Assembly (NCBI RefSeq): GCF_022965805.1
Contig: NC_133104.1
Location: forward strand, 36,066,682 to 36,130,681
Origin: Primulina eburnea
Taxonomy: Eukaryota > Streptophyta > Magnoliopsida > Lamiales > Gesneriaceae
DNA length: 64,000 nt
Reading direction: 5' to 3'
Made by a program: the position numbers and the translations under genes. Positions 35,851 to 47,736 of this stretch are shown here, one piece after another. How positions within the stretch are numbered: the stretch's first letter is position 1; each line of letters starts with the position of its first letter. The notes beneath the pieces were generated by a model. That model did not search any database. It worked only from the letters and a program-made list of their open reading frames with translations, and was not told where the DNA came from.

Positions 35851-36984
35851 TGTCAGGATCGGTTAATGAAGATGATGTGTTTAGAAAATGGTGTTGAATA
35901 AACACTTCGATTTTTGAAATTTTTTCAACTACGAATTAGTTCTTTAAGGAATTGGTTCTGAGATCTTGTGTGTCAATGTCAATAAGTTAACTAATAGTGG
36001 TAGTGCGTAAACAAAATTAATGATAGATTGAATATTTTTGGCTAAAATACCGATAACATAATGAATAAAATGATGGACACAAAGAGTTTTATGGATGTTC
36101 AGATACTTCAACTGCTCCCACGTCACCCCTACTATCTCAAGGATAATAATTCACTAAAAGACTTTGATTGATTAAAAAGAACTGTAATATCCCACTTCAG
36201 TTGGACTTACACAATGCTAATCTGAAACTTTTAGTTTTTATTTGTACTTATCAGTTGATAACTGAATAACTCTAATAAGTATCCAGAATGCTATGAATAA
36301 ATCAATGAATTGAGAACTAAAAATTTTGCGATTTGTAAACTGAATAAACTATGAGAATGAATCGCAACTGACTGATTTCTTCTTGATGTAGTTGCTCATG
36401 GATTGATCTCTAGTTCTTCAATTGAACTTATCAGTTATATATAATTTTCGATTCCAACGGTCACATTGAATGCATTAAATGATTAATGTTCATTGAATCG
36501 TTTTCTAGTCCATGTAGACTTTTTCTGACAGATGTACGATGTATCAGACTGTTCTGCTTCATTTGTTCTGTTTCGGTATGGACAGTCAGTTTTTCTATTG
36601 ATATTCAAATTGCAGCTGATGACGTGACTAACTAATTAGAAGTAAGACTGGTCGACTGATCAGTTGAGTTGGACTACATCAGTTCTAACTGACGTCTTTT
36701 AAGTGGAACATTCCTAGTTCAGTTATGTCATTTTAGTTCTGTTTTGCAAAGTCTTCAGTTCTGATCTTCAATCTATTTAACGATATTCCAATCATCAGTT
36801 TTTCATTTTATTTATACTTATAAAAACTTTAGTCTATTTACTGCAGTTCTTAATCCATTTTAGTCCGATAAGTTTTCTTTAGTTTCGATTACAGTTACGA
36901 ACTCTTATTTGCGTCAGTTCAGATTGGTTCTCTAGTTCTTTTACCGATTTGTTTGTCAAACTCTGAAACTCATAGTTTCCAAAA
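35851..36984 (-). mobile_element. minus-strand Sirevirus-like 3' LTR
   Basis: On the minus strand it starts TTTTGGAAACTATGAGTTTC and ends AACCGATCCTGACA. Start, end and middle (AAGTTTCAGATTAG, AAGTCCAACTGAAGTGGG) match the solo LTR 61887-62913. It belongs to the element whose post-pol ORF is split between 37226-37321 and 48750-51331. No right-hand partner LTR was found. Confidence 0.72.
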
Positions 36985-37225
36985 ATTTCACCGTTTTCGG
37001 TGTTTGACAAAACTTAGAATACTGAACTGTTTAACTGATTATATTTTCTAAAAATTGATTATCTGAATATATTTAGATAAAATAAGAAATGTACAGATTC
37101 GTATATAACTAAGAATGAACTTTTTATTAACTTTGAAAGAGATAAGCACAGATTCGTATAAACATTTCAGAGTAAAAAGTTACAAGGTATTACGCTCTTC
37201 AGACTGTAACTAATGCTGGACTATG

Positions 37226-37321
37226 TTATCTTTTGGCTTTCTTGTCAGCCGGTCCTTTATCAGTTGAACTTTCTGGTTCACTGCGCTTCACACTACTTTT
37301 TGTCTTTTCTGATTTCTTCTG
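37226..37321 (-). pseudogene. C-terminal 31 codons of the minus-strand post-pol ORF
   Basis: An open frame leads away from the insertion point of the 11.4-kb element and ends at TAA (37226-37228). It is Lys/Ser-rich (CAG AAG AAA TCA start; ends DKKAKR). It is the severed end of the ORF whose main part lies at 48750-51331. Its neighbours are the LTR to the left and the inserted element to the right. Confidence 0.65.
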
Positions 37322-38329
37322 TGTTAGAGAAGAATTTTATTGTGGCGATGTTAACTAAGACCAGTAGACCAGCAGACCAGAACAATAGAATAACTTATCA
37401 GTAGCTGCTGATCTACTATAACTAAACCAGTAGAAAGGGATAACAATTCAAAACCAGTAGAGAACGTTTTCTAACGTTGCTATATTAATTGTTACCGTTA
37501 AAGAGTTCCTAGTACTAGTATTAATTGCAGCATTAAATACTATACGGAGTCATTTAATGCACTTTACCCAATTAAGTATAAAACAAGACTGATTGTTTTA
37601 TATCTTTTCTGCAGGAACTTCTTTCGGTAATAAAGCTGATTGTATCAGTTATCTGAAGACATACTCTGATTGTGAACGTTGAACTCAGACGATTATATAT
37701 ACTTGGATCAAATCCTTGTTCGACACGACACTTCGTTTATTATCATTCTTCAAGGAACAAAGCTTTTCTCTTATCAGACGAATATCAAAATTCCTTGAGC
37801 ATTTAAAAGTTCAACACAAAGAAAAGTAGCACACGCTTCATAGCTTATATCTGATCTTTTGAAGATCATCTTGTGCTACTGATTCTTACACTCTTCACGA
37901 TCTTTACATCATTTATACTTTGTCAGAAGAGTCTGTAATCTGAAAAGAGTCTTTTCAGAACTTTGTGTTTCGCATTTTTGTAAGTTGAGAAATTAAGAGT
38001 TTCAGTAGGCTGAGGTATAAGTCCTTCTGAAGTGGGTGTGTACAAGAGTTGTACTGTAATATCCAAAGTCTTTTAGTTATACCTTCTGGAAACAGAAGAA
38101 GGGGAGACGTAGAAGAGTTTATCTTCGAACTTCCATAAACAACTGCTGCCTACTGTTTTATTGTTTTTCAACTACTTCATCAGATTGTTTCCGCACGTTT
38201 TATTGTAATCAGGTGAAAGTATTCGCACAAGATCACCTACTGTCCTTAACAGGATTTTAGTACCTCATCAGAACGAAAAACGAGTAGAGTTTATTCACCC
38301 CCCTCTAAAATCAACTTCGATCCTCAACA
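37322..38329 (+). repeat. 5' LTR of the Sirevirus-like element
   Basis: Starts TGTTAGAGAAGAATTTTATT and ends GATCCTCAACA. It carries ACCAGTAGACCAGCAG repeats near the start and a shared module AAGAGTTTCAGTAGGCTGAG at about 37998. Confidence 0.95.
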
Positions 38330-38331
38330 AT

Positions 38332-38343
38332 TGGTATCAGAGC
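38332..38343 (+). other. primer-binding site, initiator Met tRNA
   Basis: TGGTATCAGAGC two bases after the LTR, complementary to the initiator tRNA-Met 3' end. Confidence 0.93.
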
Positions 38344-38375
38344 GGGTTATTCTTGTTTGTGAAAAACTACAACAA

Positions 38376-40089
38376 ATGGCACACTTCAGCAAGATCCCTA
38401 TGTTCTCTAAAGAAGATTTTGACGACTGAAAGATAAGGATGCAAGCTCATCTTGCAGCACAAGATGATGACATGTGGTATGTCATCATAGATGGTCCACT
38501 GAAAATCTTAAAGCCTAACACAGCTGTTGCTGTTACTGACGGTGCACCACAGATGGTCGAAAAATCAAGAAGTGAATGGACCAGTGAAGATAAGAAAAAG
38601 ACCAATCTTGACAATGTGGCGAAGGATATATTGTATAAAACTCTCGACAAGAACACTTTCAGCAAGATTAAAATGTGTTCTACTGCAAAGGATATTTGAG
38701 AAAAACTCATCCAGATATGTGAAGGAAATGAGAAAACGAAAGAAAACAAACTGTTTGTAGCAATGCAGAAGTTTGAAAACCTGAAAATGAGAGCTGGTGA
38801 AACTCTAAATGAGTTTGATGAAAGATTCAGTAGCCTGGTCAATGAGCTAGCTGCTCTGGGTAAAGAGCATAGCAACAGAGAAATAGCCCTCAAGGTGATG
38901 AGAGCTTTACCCAGAGAATGGGATGTTAAAACAATGGCTATGAGAGTATCCAAAGACTTGAACAAATTGGAACTGCACGACTTATTTGCATATCTGAAAG
39001 CCTACGAGTTCGAATTGGAAGTGAGAAGCGGAGAAGAGCCTTCAAGCCTACCCACCAAGGCTCTTGCTGCTACTGCTTCTGCCTCTACCTCTTCTACTAC
39101 TGCTGCAGTTGTACCTCAGGCATTACCTGCTGTGATCATTGACAATACAATGGAGAAGACTGCTGAACAAATCAGTAGTGATGCTAATGTCCTTATTTGT
39201 AAAGAAATTCTCCATGTTCATGAAGAAGAACCATCGAACCTATCAGGGTCCCAATCACAACTTCAAGAAAGATTCACCATCCGGTGATATGGGATGCTTT
39301 AACTGTGGAAAGATAGGTCACTTCATTGCTGATTGTCCTAAACCAAAGAAGGATGACCAAAAGAGAAAGGATCACAAGAGGAATGACAAAAAGTCCAGAA
39401 GAGATCGAAAAGCGAAGATTGCCGAAGAAAGCAAATCTAAGTGGGCGGACTCTAGTTCTGAGTCATCTGACTCAGAAAGCCATTCCAGTGATAGTGATGC
39501 AGAAGAAGTCAAATGTCTAATGGCGGACAATGACTCAACCTCGACATCTGGAGAGGTATTTGATTTTGACTCTAATGAATTTACACGAACTGATTTGATT
39601 GATGCACTACATGAAATGGTAAAAGAATATTCCAGACTTTCTCAATCATTTGAAAAAGTTAAGATTGAAAATCAGAACTTAAAGAATCTAAACAGTAAGT
39701 TAACTTGCTTGCAAGTAGACAGCTGCAATGATTTACAAGTTAAGATGAGTAAATTAATAACTGAGAATGAAAGAGCCAAAGCAGATTACCAGAAGGTGCT
39801 TTCTGAAAACCAGAAGTTGTCGCTACTGGTGAATGCTTGGAACAAGTCTTCTGTTTCATTGGAAAAGATGCAAGAATTACAAAAACAGTCAGGAGATAGG
39901 AGTGGTCTCGGTTTTTGTAATAATGAAGGCACTTCTGAAACGAATATTAAGCCAACACTGGAAACATGCAAAGGGAAATACATTCACTTTGTGAAATCCA
40001 GCGTGATACAGGAACCAGAAGTACCTACTGCTTCAGTTGAAAGGAATGTAAATTTGACGAACAGAAGAATGCACTATGGTCTGGGTTAG
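38376..40089 (+). pseudogene. Copia gag (UBN2-type capsid and CCHC zinc knuckle)
   Basis: ATG at 38376 opens MAHFSKIPMFSKEDFDD. In-frame TGA codons at 38427-38429 and 38697-38699 both sit where the family has Trp. The capsid part (FVAMQKFENLKMRAGETLNE, NREIALKVMRALPREWD) is readable to about 39150. A frameshift in 39150-39190 moves to the frame with the zinc knuckle CFNCGKIGHFIADC (about 39294-39335), a Lys/Asp/Ser-rich stretch and a coiled coil (about 39600-39860). A stop follows at 40087-40089. Gag would form the particle and bind RNA; this copy cannot be translated whole. Confidence 0.92.
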
Positions 40090-40406
40090 GTTAAACCTAA
40101 GGAAAAAGTTGACCAGAGTTCTAGATTCATAAAAGAATTCAACTCTGGAAGACAACATCCTATGAAGGTTAAAAACTACCAGTACTACAACTCTAAACCT
40201 GTTCAGAAGAGATACAGACTGGAAAACAGAAACAGAAGGGAAGAACAACATTTTGGTATGCATACTGTTAGAAATAACAGACCTTCTGTTGCACACACAT
40301 CTTTGGATACCCGAAGTACAAAGTCACCAAGAATTGTACAAATGTAGGTTCCCAAAGGACTGATAAGGCTTGGACCCAAATAGATTTGGGTACCAGATAC
40401 TAAAAT

Positions 40407-41366
40407 TTGTGTTGGCAGGAACAACAGAAGGAAGAAGAAATCAGTAACTCTACATGGTATCTGGACAGTGGATGTTCCAGACATATGACTGGACAGAAAA
40501 ACCTACTTTCGGAGATAGTGAGTTGTACTGGACCAAAGATAACTTTTGGAGACAACTCAAAAGGTAGAACCATGGGTAAGGGTAAGATTATCCATGGTAG
40601 CATCACTATTAATGACGTGTTACTAGTTGACAAACTTTGTTACAATTTAATCAGCATTAGTCAACTTTGTGATAATGGTTATTCTGTAGCTTTTCAGAAG
40701 CATTCTTGTATAGTTAGAGATTCTGCTGAAACTACTGTGTTAACCGGAAAGAGAGAAGGCAATACTTACAGAGTCTCTTGGAACTAAAATCATGTCAATA
40801 CTCCTACATGCTTAGTTGCTTCTCTTAGAAATAAACACTGGCTATGGCACAAGAAATTGAATCATCTGAATTTCAAGTCAATCAATTATCTCAAGAAGCA
40901 GAATATAGTTGATGGATTACCAGATATTAGTTTTGTTAAAAATCATGTTTGTTCTGCTTGTCAGCTTGGGAAACAGATAAGATCCAGTTTCAAGACTAAA
41001 GATAGCAAATCAACTTCAAGATGTCTGGAACTACTGCATATGGATCTATTTGGTCCTATCCCCATCATGAGCTTAGGGGGAATGAAATATACTCTTGTTT
41101 TTATTGATGATTTCTCTAGATTCACTTGGGTAATATTTCTCGCAGGAAAAGATCAAAACAGTAGCTTCTTGATCAAGCTTCTGAAAAGGATTCAAAATGA
41201 AAAATCTACTACCATCATTAAAATTAGAAGTGATCGGGGCACTGAGTTCACTAACAAGTATCTTGAATTATATTTGAATGAGCAGGGGATTCATCATGAA
41301 TATTCAGCTGCCAGAAAACCTCAACAAAACGGAGTAGCTGAGAGGAGAAATAGAACTCTAAAATAA
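40407..41366 (+). pseudogene. Copia protease and integrase core
   Basis: Protease active site WYLDSGCSRHMTG (about 40456-40494) is followed by NLISISQLCDNG. A TAA at 40785-40787 interrupts, then the same frame gives the gag-pre-integrase/zinc part (WHKKLNHLNF, CSACQLGKQ). The integrase core comes next: D in LLHMDLFGP, D in IRSDRGTEF, E in QQNGVAERRNR. Catalytic residues are present. A TAA at 41364-41366 breaks the frame just after NRTLK. Confidence 0.93.
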
Positions 41367-41378
41367 GCAGCTAGAACA

Positions 41379-42746
41379 ATGCTAGCAGATGCAGACATTT
41401 ATCAGCGCTTCTGGGCTGAAGCAATCAATACTGCTTGTTACACGCAAAACAGATCTATGGTCAACAAAAGACACAACCAGACTCCTTATGAAATATGGAA
41501 AGGGAAGAAGCCCAATGTATCTTATTTTCATGTGTTTGGTTGCAAATGTTTTGTACTAAATAATGACAAAAATCATTTGACTGCATTTGATTCTAAATCA
41601 GATGCTGGAATATTTCTTGGTTACTCTGCTGTAAGCAGAGCTTTTAGAATCTTCAACAATAGAACTCTTAATGTTGAAGAATCGATTCATGTTGTCTTCG
41701 ATGAAGACAGCAGTGCTGAAATTTCTAACATATCTGATTTAAGTAACATGTTAGACATGATTCACTTGGAAATTGACAGTGAAGATGATGTAGAAGCAAA
41801 TACCAATGATCTTCAAAATCCAGAACCAGACACACCAATAGTGGAACCAGAAGTACAGAACCTAGATCTACCAATACCAGCAGAAGATGTTCAAGAACCT
41901 ACTACTGGTTCTGTAGAAGACAATCTTAACATCTCAAATCAGGAAGATGTCCATTCAAATCCGTTTATCTGGAGAAAATCTCATCCTCCATCATTGGTTA
42001 TTGGTAATCCAGCAGCACCTTTGAGAACCAGAAGGCAAATGCTTAATGAATACATGCATGCTGCTTTTATATCTCAGGATGAACCAAAGAAAATTGAAGA
42101 AGCTCTTCTGGATCCTAGTTGGATTGAAGCCATGCAAGAAGAGCTGAATCAATTCAAACGTAATGAAGTTTGGTTTCTAGTACCTAGACCATCTCACCAA
42201 GCTGTCATTGGAACTCGGTGGGTATTCAGAAACAAACTCAATGAAGAAGGCACAGTGGTGAGAAATAAAGCTAGATTGGTAGCTCAAGGCTTCAGACAAG
42301 AAGAAGGTATAGACTTTGATGAGAGTTATGCACCAGTAGCAAGGCTCGAAGCAATCAGAATATTCTTAGCCTTTGCTGCTTTCAAGAATTTCAAAGTATA
42401 TCAAATGGATGTGAAAAGTGCTTTTCTAAATGGTCTTTTACAAGAAGAAGTATACGTCGAACAACCTCCAGGTTTTCTCGATCATTTCTCTCCGCATCAT
42501 GTATTTAAATTACACAAAGCATTATATGGTCTAAAACAGGCACCTAGAGCTTGGTATGACACTCTATCACAATTTTTTATTGATCATGATTTTACCATTG
42601 GAGCAGTAGATAAAACTTTTTTTACTTTAGTCAAGAATAAGCACATTCTTTTAGTACAGATCTATGTTGATGATATTATTTTTGGGTCAACTAACCCCAA
42701 ATTATGTGCAAAGTTTGGAAAATTGATGCAGGATAAATTTGAATGA
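41379..42746 (+). pseudogene. Copia integrase C terminus and reverse transcriptase
   Basis: Same frame as upstream. Integrase C-terminal part: [30 protein letters not shown]. An acidic linker follows, then the RT with [56 protein letters not shown] and the catalytic YVDDIIFGS (about 42663-42689). Ends at TGA 42744-42746, where the family normally reads on. Confidence 0.95.
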
Positions 42747-43587
42747 GTATGAGTACTAGGATTACAGATTAAGCAATCAGAGACTGGAATCTTTATAAAT
42801 CAAGCCAAGTACACCAAGGAGCTTCTGAAAAAGTTTGGAATGGAAGCATGCTCTGCTGCTTCTACTCCAATGAGCTCATCTATTAAGCTTGATAAAGATG
42901 AAAGTGGTATTCCAGTAGAGGTAACTCAGTATCGAGGTCTTATTGGTTCATTATTATATTTAACTGCCAGTAGACCAGATATCATGTTTGTTGTTTGCAT
43001 TTGTGCTAGATTTCAATCTAACCCCAAACAATCTCATTATATTGCTGCTAAACGTATTTTGAAGTACTTGAAAAACTCAAAATGTCGGCTAATGGTATCC
43101 CAATGATTCATCGTTAAATCTTATTGGATATTCAGATGCTGATTATGCAGGTTGAAAACTAGACCGAAAAAGCACAAGTGGGTTTTGTCAATTTCTTGGT
43201 GATAGGCTGATATCCTGGTTTAGCTAGAAACAGACTTCCATAGCCACATCTACTGCAGAAGCAGAATATCTGGCTGCTGGAAGCTGCTGCTCTCAGATAA
43301 TGTGGATTCAACAACAGTTAAGAGACTATGGGATTCAAGCCTCCGAATCACCTATATTCTGTGACAATACCAGTGCAATTGCAATCACACAAAATCCAGT
43401 ACTTCATTCCAGAACGAAGCACATAGACATCAGACATCATTTCATTAGAGATCATGTGCAGAAGAAGAACATTCGTCTGGAATATGTTTCTACTGATCAA
43501 CAAACAGCAGATATCTTCACGAAACCCTTACCAGAGAATAAGTTTTCTTACTTTCGTAATTCTCTTGGTTTGATAGATTTAACTTGA
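42747..43587 (+). pseudogene. Copia RT end and RNase H
   Basis: The frame resumes with GLQIKQSETGIFINQAKYTK and continues through 42840-43106 (IGSLLYLTASRPDIM). It then shifts by one base near 43106. GYSDADYAG, KSTSGFCQFLGDRLISW and AEAEYLAA are visible, with two stops (about 43153 and 43225). 43300-43587 carries the RNase H end with FCDNTSAIAITQNPV, KHIDIRHHF and TADIFTKPLPENKF. Confidence 0.93.
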
Positions 43588-44806
43588 TTATTTTCTGTTA
43601 ACTTAGTTAACTTTTATTCTTACTCGCTTATTTATCGTATTGAACTAACAGTAAGATATTTGCAGAAAAGCAGAAGGAAAGTCAGATACGTAAACTGGAA
43701 CTTTATTAGAAACCATTTCAGTACATTACACGATGCAAAAGTAAAAAAAAACAGTAGATCTTCAATGCTATTTAGCCAGTAGCGTTACATTTAGCTTTTG
43801 TCTTCAGTAATAGAAGTTCTCTATTATTTGCTTGCAAAGTACTTCAACAGGAACAAGAGAATCCAGCAAGCTCAAGGCCTAGAAAGAATCTAGCAAGCTT
43901 GGGTCTTGTCAGCACTAATGTATTTTTTAGATGCCTTACAGGGCATCATAGAGGATTTCAGCATCATCAATCCACCAGCACTCTCTTATTGCATTAGCAT
44001 GCTTCTGGAAGAAATCGATGCTACATTTCAAACTCAATCGAAGCAACAGATCTGCTTGACTGTGGAAACTACAACTCCAGGAGTGTATTTCAAGGATCAT
44101 TACGAAAATAATGATACCCTCAAACTTCTCTCTGGACAATTTTGCTTCGACTCCTGAATCAAACTCTAACTCTCTTTTTACTTGAGTTTTCATTTTTTTT
44201 TTGAAGTTCATCTGTTTAACTTCGCTCAAGATATGCAGGTATTTATAGAGGGAACAAAGACTCTTGCGAATCGCAAGATTGCGACTGTTCATTTTCAACG
44301 GCTCAGATTGAGAGATGGCCAAGAGTCACTTGTCGCAATTATGACCACTTATTAATTGCATTTACCGAGGAGGAACAGTATTTTAGTCAGACTAAGAGTT
44401 TGACACCTTTTCAGAAAACAGAGAGAATGTTTGTCTTTTCGATAAAACTTCAAGTCTGCTGGTTTTTGTCAAAGTGCTTAAATATTTCAGCACCCTGAAA
44501 CTTCCAGCAGACGTTATCATAAAATGACAAATCCTCTTCTGATTTTTTTAGTAACCGTCTGGACAGCCCGCCCTTTTTCAAAATTTTCAAATCATTCGTA
44601 TTTCTGACAGTTTCTGCAAAACTTTTCAAACACTCAACCAAGAACATACTGACACGTGTCCTTATGTTTATTTGACGGCTGTATATCTATTTCAAATTTC
44701 ATCTTTTCACCTTTACTGTTTCATATCTATCGCTATTCAGCTACTGATTTCTCTCATATCATCTCTAACTACTGCAAAGTTTATCCAATTTTATCTACAT
44801 ACAGAT
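43588..44806 (+). other. spacer between pol and post-pol ORF
   Basis: No conserved domain seen. The small frames here (plus 43906-44157, minus 43936-44322) are unsupported. It may hold the signal for expressing the downstream ORF, by splicing or a subgenomic promoter; nothing in the sequence proves either. Confidence 0.5.
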
Positions 44807-46630
44807 ATGACTGGAGCATACACTCTTAACGTTTATCAAGTTAACTTTGCTTCGGTTCTCAACATCAAGGATGCGAATCTCATGAAAATGTTTCAGGATA
44901 TTGAAAAATCGGGACTTAGGAAATTCCTGGAAGCACCAGCAGTTATTTACAAAAATGCTCTTCTGGAATTTTACGCTAAAGCAACATTGCATGAAGGAAG
45001 GATTGTTCATACTCAAGGAGATGCATCTATCTCTATTGATGCCGCACACTTAGGAGCAACCTTCCTCCTTCCACTTTCAGGTACATCTGAACTCTTTGAT
45101 ATTTCCAAGACAGATATGTCTATTGCACTCAGCTCTTTCTCAGCATCTGGAGAAGAAGTGTCTCCTTCTTGTCACAAGAAATTGCTCAAAATAGAATACC
45201 AGATTCTGGCCGATATTGTGGCTAAAGCTATTTTGATCAAAGCTGGCACCTTCGACAAGTTGACGAAGGAGAAGGTTCAAGTAATGACTGCCATCACTAA
45301 GGGGATTAAGGTGGACTGGAGTCATTTTATTTTCAGAATTATGAAGGATGTGGTTGTCAGGAGGAGTTCTGGTTTTGCTGTTCAGATCAGCGCTTTGCTC
45401 AAGGATGCTGGTTTTACCAGTGATCTAGATGCTACTTCAGTCACCATGATTGATGCTGCAAATGTACTGGCTTTAAGGCCTAAGCCAACCGTGACGGAGT
45501 TTGTTGCGTTGAAAAAGGAAATTGGGGAAACTGCTTCCGAGGCTTCAAAACCTCAAAAGAAAATTTCAAAGAAACGAGCGGTTATTTCGACGGATTCAGA
45601 CAAAACAGCATCAGAAGAGTCTGCTGCTACTGTTCAACCAGCAGTGCCAACCCCATCCAAGAAGAAACCGCGCACAATTCTTAAGATTAAGAAGACAGCA
45701 ACACTGTCTGAAATTGAGAAAGTACCTATTCGACAGGTCTTTCCAGAAGCGGTTCCTTCTGATCGATCAACTGCTTCTTCGACTGCACACACTACTGCGT
45801 CTATTTCAGCACCTTCTACTGCTACTGTTTTTAAGCCAACATCTGGAATAGTTATTCGAGAACCAGCAAGCGGGTCTTCTGCTTTTCGAACCATCGTGCC
45901 TATTTCATCTTCTGTCAAAGGCAAAGGGAAAATGGTTGAAGAACCACCTATTTTTGGTCACAAGACCACTGTCACCACCGGCGTTGATCTTCATCTAGCC
46001 GAGATTGAGACCTCTGCAAACGATGACATGCGTTTCTTTGATGAATGGCATACTGTCCGACTATTCCACTCTTTTGCTTACTTCAAAACAAAAGGGAATT
46101 ATGGCAAGATGATGAATGCAGAAAAGAAGATTTTTCAGCTGGCAAAAACAGAAAATGTCATCGAGGCCTTGCGAAGAAGGAATTTTATCCTCGATCAGCT
46201 GAAATGTCAGAAATTAGAATCGGTTCTGAAAGTTCTTCAATCAAATTTTGATCCTGCTGTTCCTACTGCTGTTCAGGATCAAAATGTTATTATGATTCTT
46301 TCTGACAGATTAAAGCAAATGAGTGAGCAACTTCTTGCTCAAGAACAAGGCTTTGGAGAGCCTATTGTCTATCATGTTGGCCTTGTCCCAATATTTCAAC
46401 AGAATCAGACAGTTGAGGAAAGGACTACAGCCTCCCCAAAGGCTTCTGCTCTTAGTACTCCTGCATCTCCGACTAGGCCCATTCCATCATCATCACTATT
46501 GTCCGTGCATGAACTGGCTTCGGTTGAGGAAGTCATTGAATCGATTGTCCCTTCAGTCTCCACTACTCTGGAAGCAGCACTGGCTATTTCATTGCCCCTT
46601 CTGTTTCTCCTAACCCAGGGCAACAAATAG
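44807..46630 (+). CDS. large post-pol ORF of the Sirevirus-like element
   Basis: 607 codons remain open. I chose ATG 44807 (MTGAYTLNVYQVNFASVLNI) because related minus-strand copies align from about there. The first 250 residues look globular (FASVLNIKDANLMKMFQDIE, YQILADIVAKAILIKAGTFD, IKVDWSHFIFRIMKDVV). Then comes a Lys/Ser/Thr/Pro-rich tract with KKPRTILKIKK and RKSxxSDS-like charge, and a later structured part (RFFDEWHTVRLFHSFAYFKT). It is in the position of the env-like ORF of Sireviruses, but I see no convincing signal peptide or fusion-type segment. The function is unknown. A frameshift near 46590 moves the coding sense to the next segment, so the natural product was probably longer. 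Confidence 0.8.
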   Translation: MTGAYTLNVYQVNFASVLNIKDANLMKMFQDIEKSGLRKFLEAPAVIYKNALLEFYAKATLHEGRIVHTQGDASISIDAAHLGATFLLPLSGTSELFDISKTDMSIALSSFSASGEEVSPSCHKKLLKIEYQILADIVAKAILIKAGTFDKLTKEKVQVMTAITKGIKVDWSHFIFRIMKDVVVRRSSGFAVQISALLKDAGFTSDLDATSVTMIDAANVLALRPKPTVTEFVALKKEIGETASEASKPQKKISKKRAVISTDSDKTASEESAATVQPAVPTPSKKKPRTILKIKKTATLSEIEKVPIRQVFPEAVPSDRSTASSTAHTTASISAPSTATVFKPTSGIVIREPASGSSAFRTIVPISSSVKGKGKMVEEPPIFGHKTTVTTGVDLHLAEIETSANDDMRFFDEWHTVRLFHSFAYFKTKGNYGKMMNAEKKIFQLAKTENVIEALRRRNFILDQLKCQKLESVLKVLQSNFDPAVPTAVQDQNVIMILSDRLKQMSEQLLAQEQGFGEPIVYHVGLVPIFQQNQTVEERTTASPKASALSTPASPTRPIPSSSLLSVHELASVEEVIESIVPSVSTTLEAALAISLPLLFLLTQGNK

Positions 46631-47673
46631 CAGAACCAGATGCTACTTCTTTACTGCCAAATTTAGAGATGTTTTCTGCTGCTCATCAAGCAGAAATGAA
46701 CATTCTTCTGGAACAGCCTTCTGCACCTTCTACTGAAGCACCATCAGATTCACAGGATGTTATTGCACCAACGGAAGAAGCTTTGGCCTCTGACTTGGCC
46801 GTTCCTACTGAAGAAATCGCTTTTCCCCTGGTTGCTGATGAACCTACTGTTTCTACAATTCCAGCAGAAAGCACAGCAGACCCTGCTCCTTCTACTGCCT
46901 TGATGGATGCTAATCTTGTTTCTACTGCGTTGACTGTCTCTCTTCCTGTTTTGACTGAGACGAACTCTCGTCTTTCTGAGATTAAACAACGCATTCTTGC
47001 ACGAACTCCCTCCCCGGAATCAGATGCATTTAACCTGGAACATCAGATTGAGTCTCTACAAACCGAACTCAACAACATCTCTGCTTTAGTGAAACTTATA
47101 TCTTGTGAAAACATTTCGGAATTCAGTGGTGCTCAATCTTTCAGAGAACGAATGGGCAAACATATCTATAACACTAAGGAGACCATGGACAAGATGTATG
47201 CTGAAACCGTCGTTTTCAGACAAGCTATCTCGAGAACTCACGGCACCATCATGCTTGCTCAAAATGATATACTCACTCGAGTCACTGATCATGATGATCT
47301 CTTTCGATAATTGTCTACTTCTGTGGAACTTTTGGATGCCAAGATTGACTCTCAAAATCAATCTATCAATGCATTGGATAATCGCATCTCTTCTCAGACC
47401 CCGTATCTGGAGATGCTAACCGATGGCATTCAAAATATTTCCGGCAGACTGAATGACCTCTTTGCCCATGTGGTTGGCGCTGATGCCAAAATGGGGGAAG
47501 ATAGAGGAGATAGAGGAGATCAAGCAGGAGCTAGGCAAACAGAAGATGAGGCTGAACCTTCTAACAGAAGTGATCAAGAACCTCAGAATGAAGAAATCAT
47601 TTACAGGATATTGGAACCGATTGATTTTTTTCTTTCTTATTACTTTATTGACATTATCCGTTTGTTTAAATGA
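46631..47673 (+). pseudogene. C-terminal continuation of the post-pol ORF
   Basis: From about 46600 the coding sense lies one frame over: a Pro/Ser/Thr/Ala/Glu-rich stretch, then a predicted coiled coil (LEHQIESLQTELNNISALVK). TAA at 47308-47310 breaks it, and the same frame continues with KIDSQNQSINALDNRISSQ and a charged tail with a short GDRGDR repeat. It is probably the tail of the upstream ORF after one frameshift and one nonsense change. Confidence 0.7.
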
Positions 47674-47720
47674 TTATCTGTTTTATTTAACAACTTTATA
47701 CTGTTTAGGTTTTGGCATCA

Positions 47721-47736
47721 CCACAAAGGGGGAAAT
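47721..47736 (+). other. polypurine tract of the Sirevirus-like element
   Basis: CCACAAAGGGGGAAAT sits immediately before the 3' LTR start TGTTAGAC. Confidence 0.9.

Noticed and set aside
43936..44322. 128-codon minus-strand frame between pol and the post-pol ORF
   Set aside because: No domain; lies in a retrotransposon spacer on the opposite strand.
45522..46613. Alternative-frame ORFs overlapping the post-pol ORF
   Set aside because: Arg/Leu-rich and Gln-rich frames are shadows of the Ser/Thr/Pro-rich coding strand.
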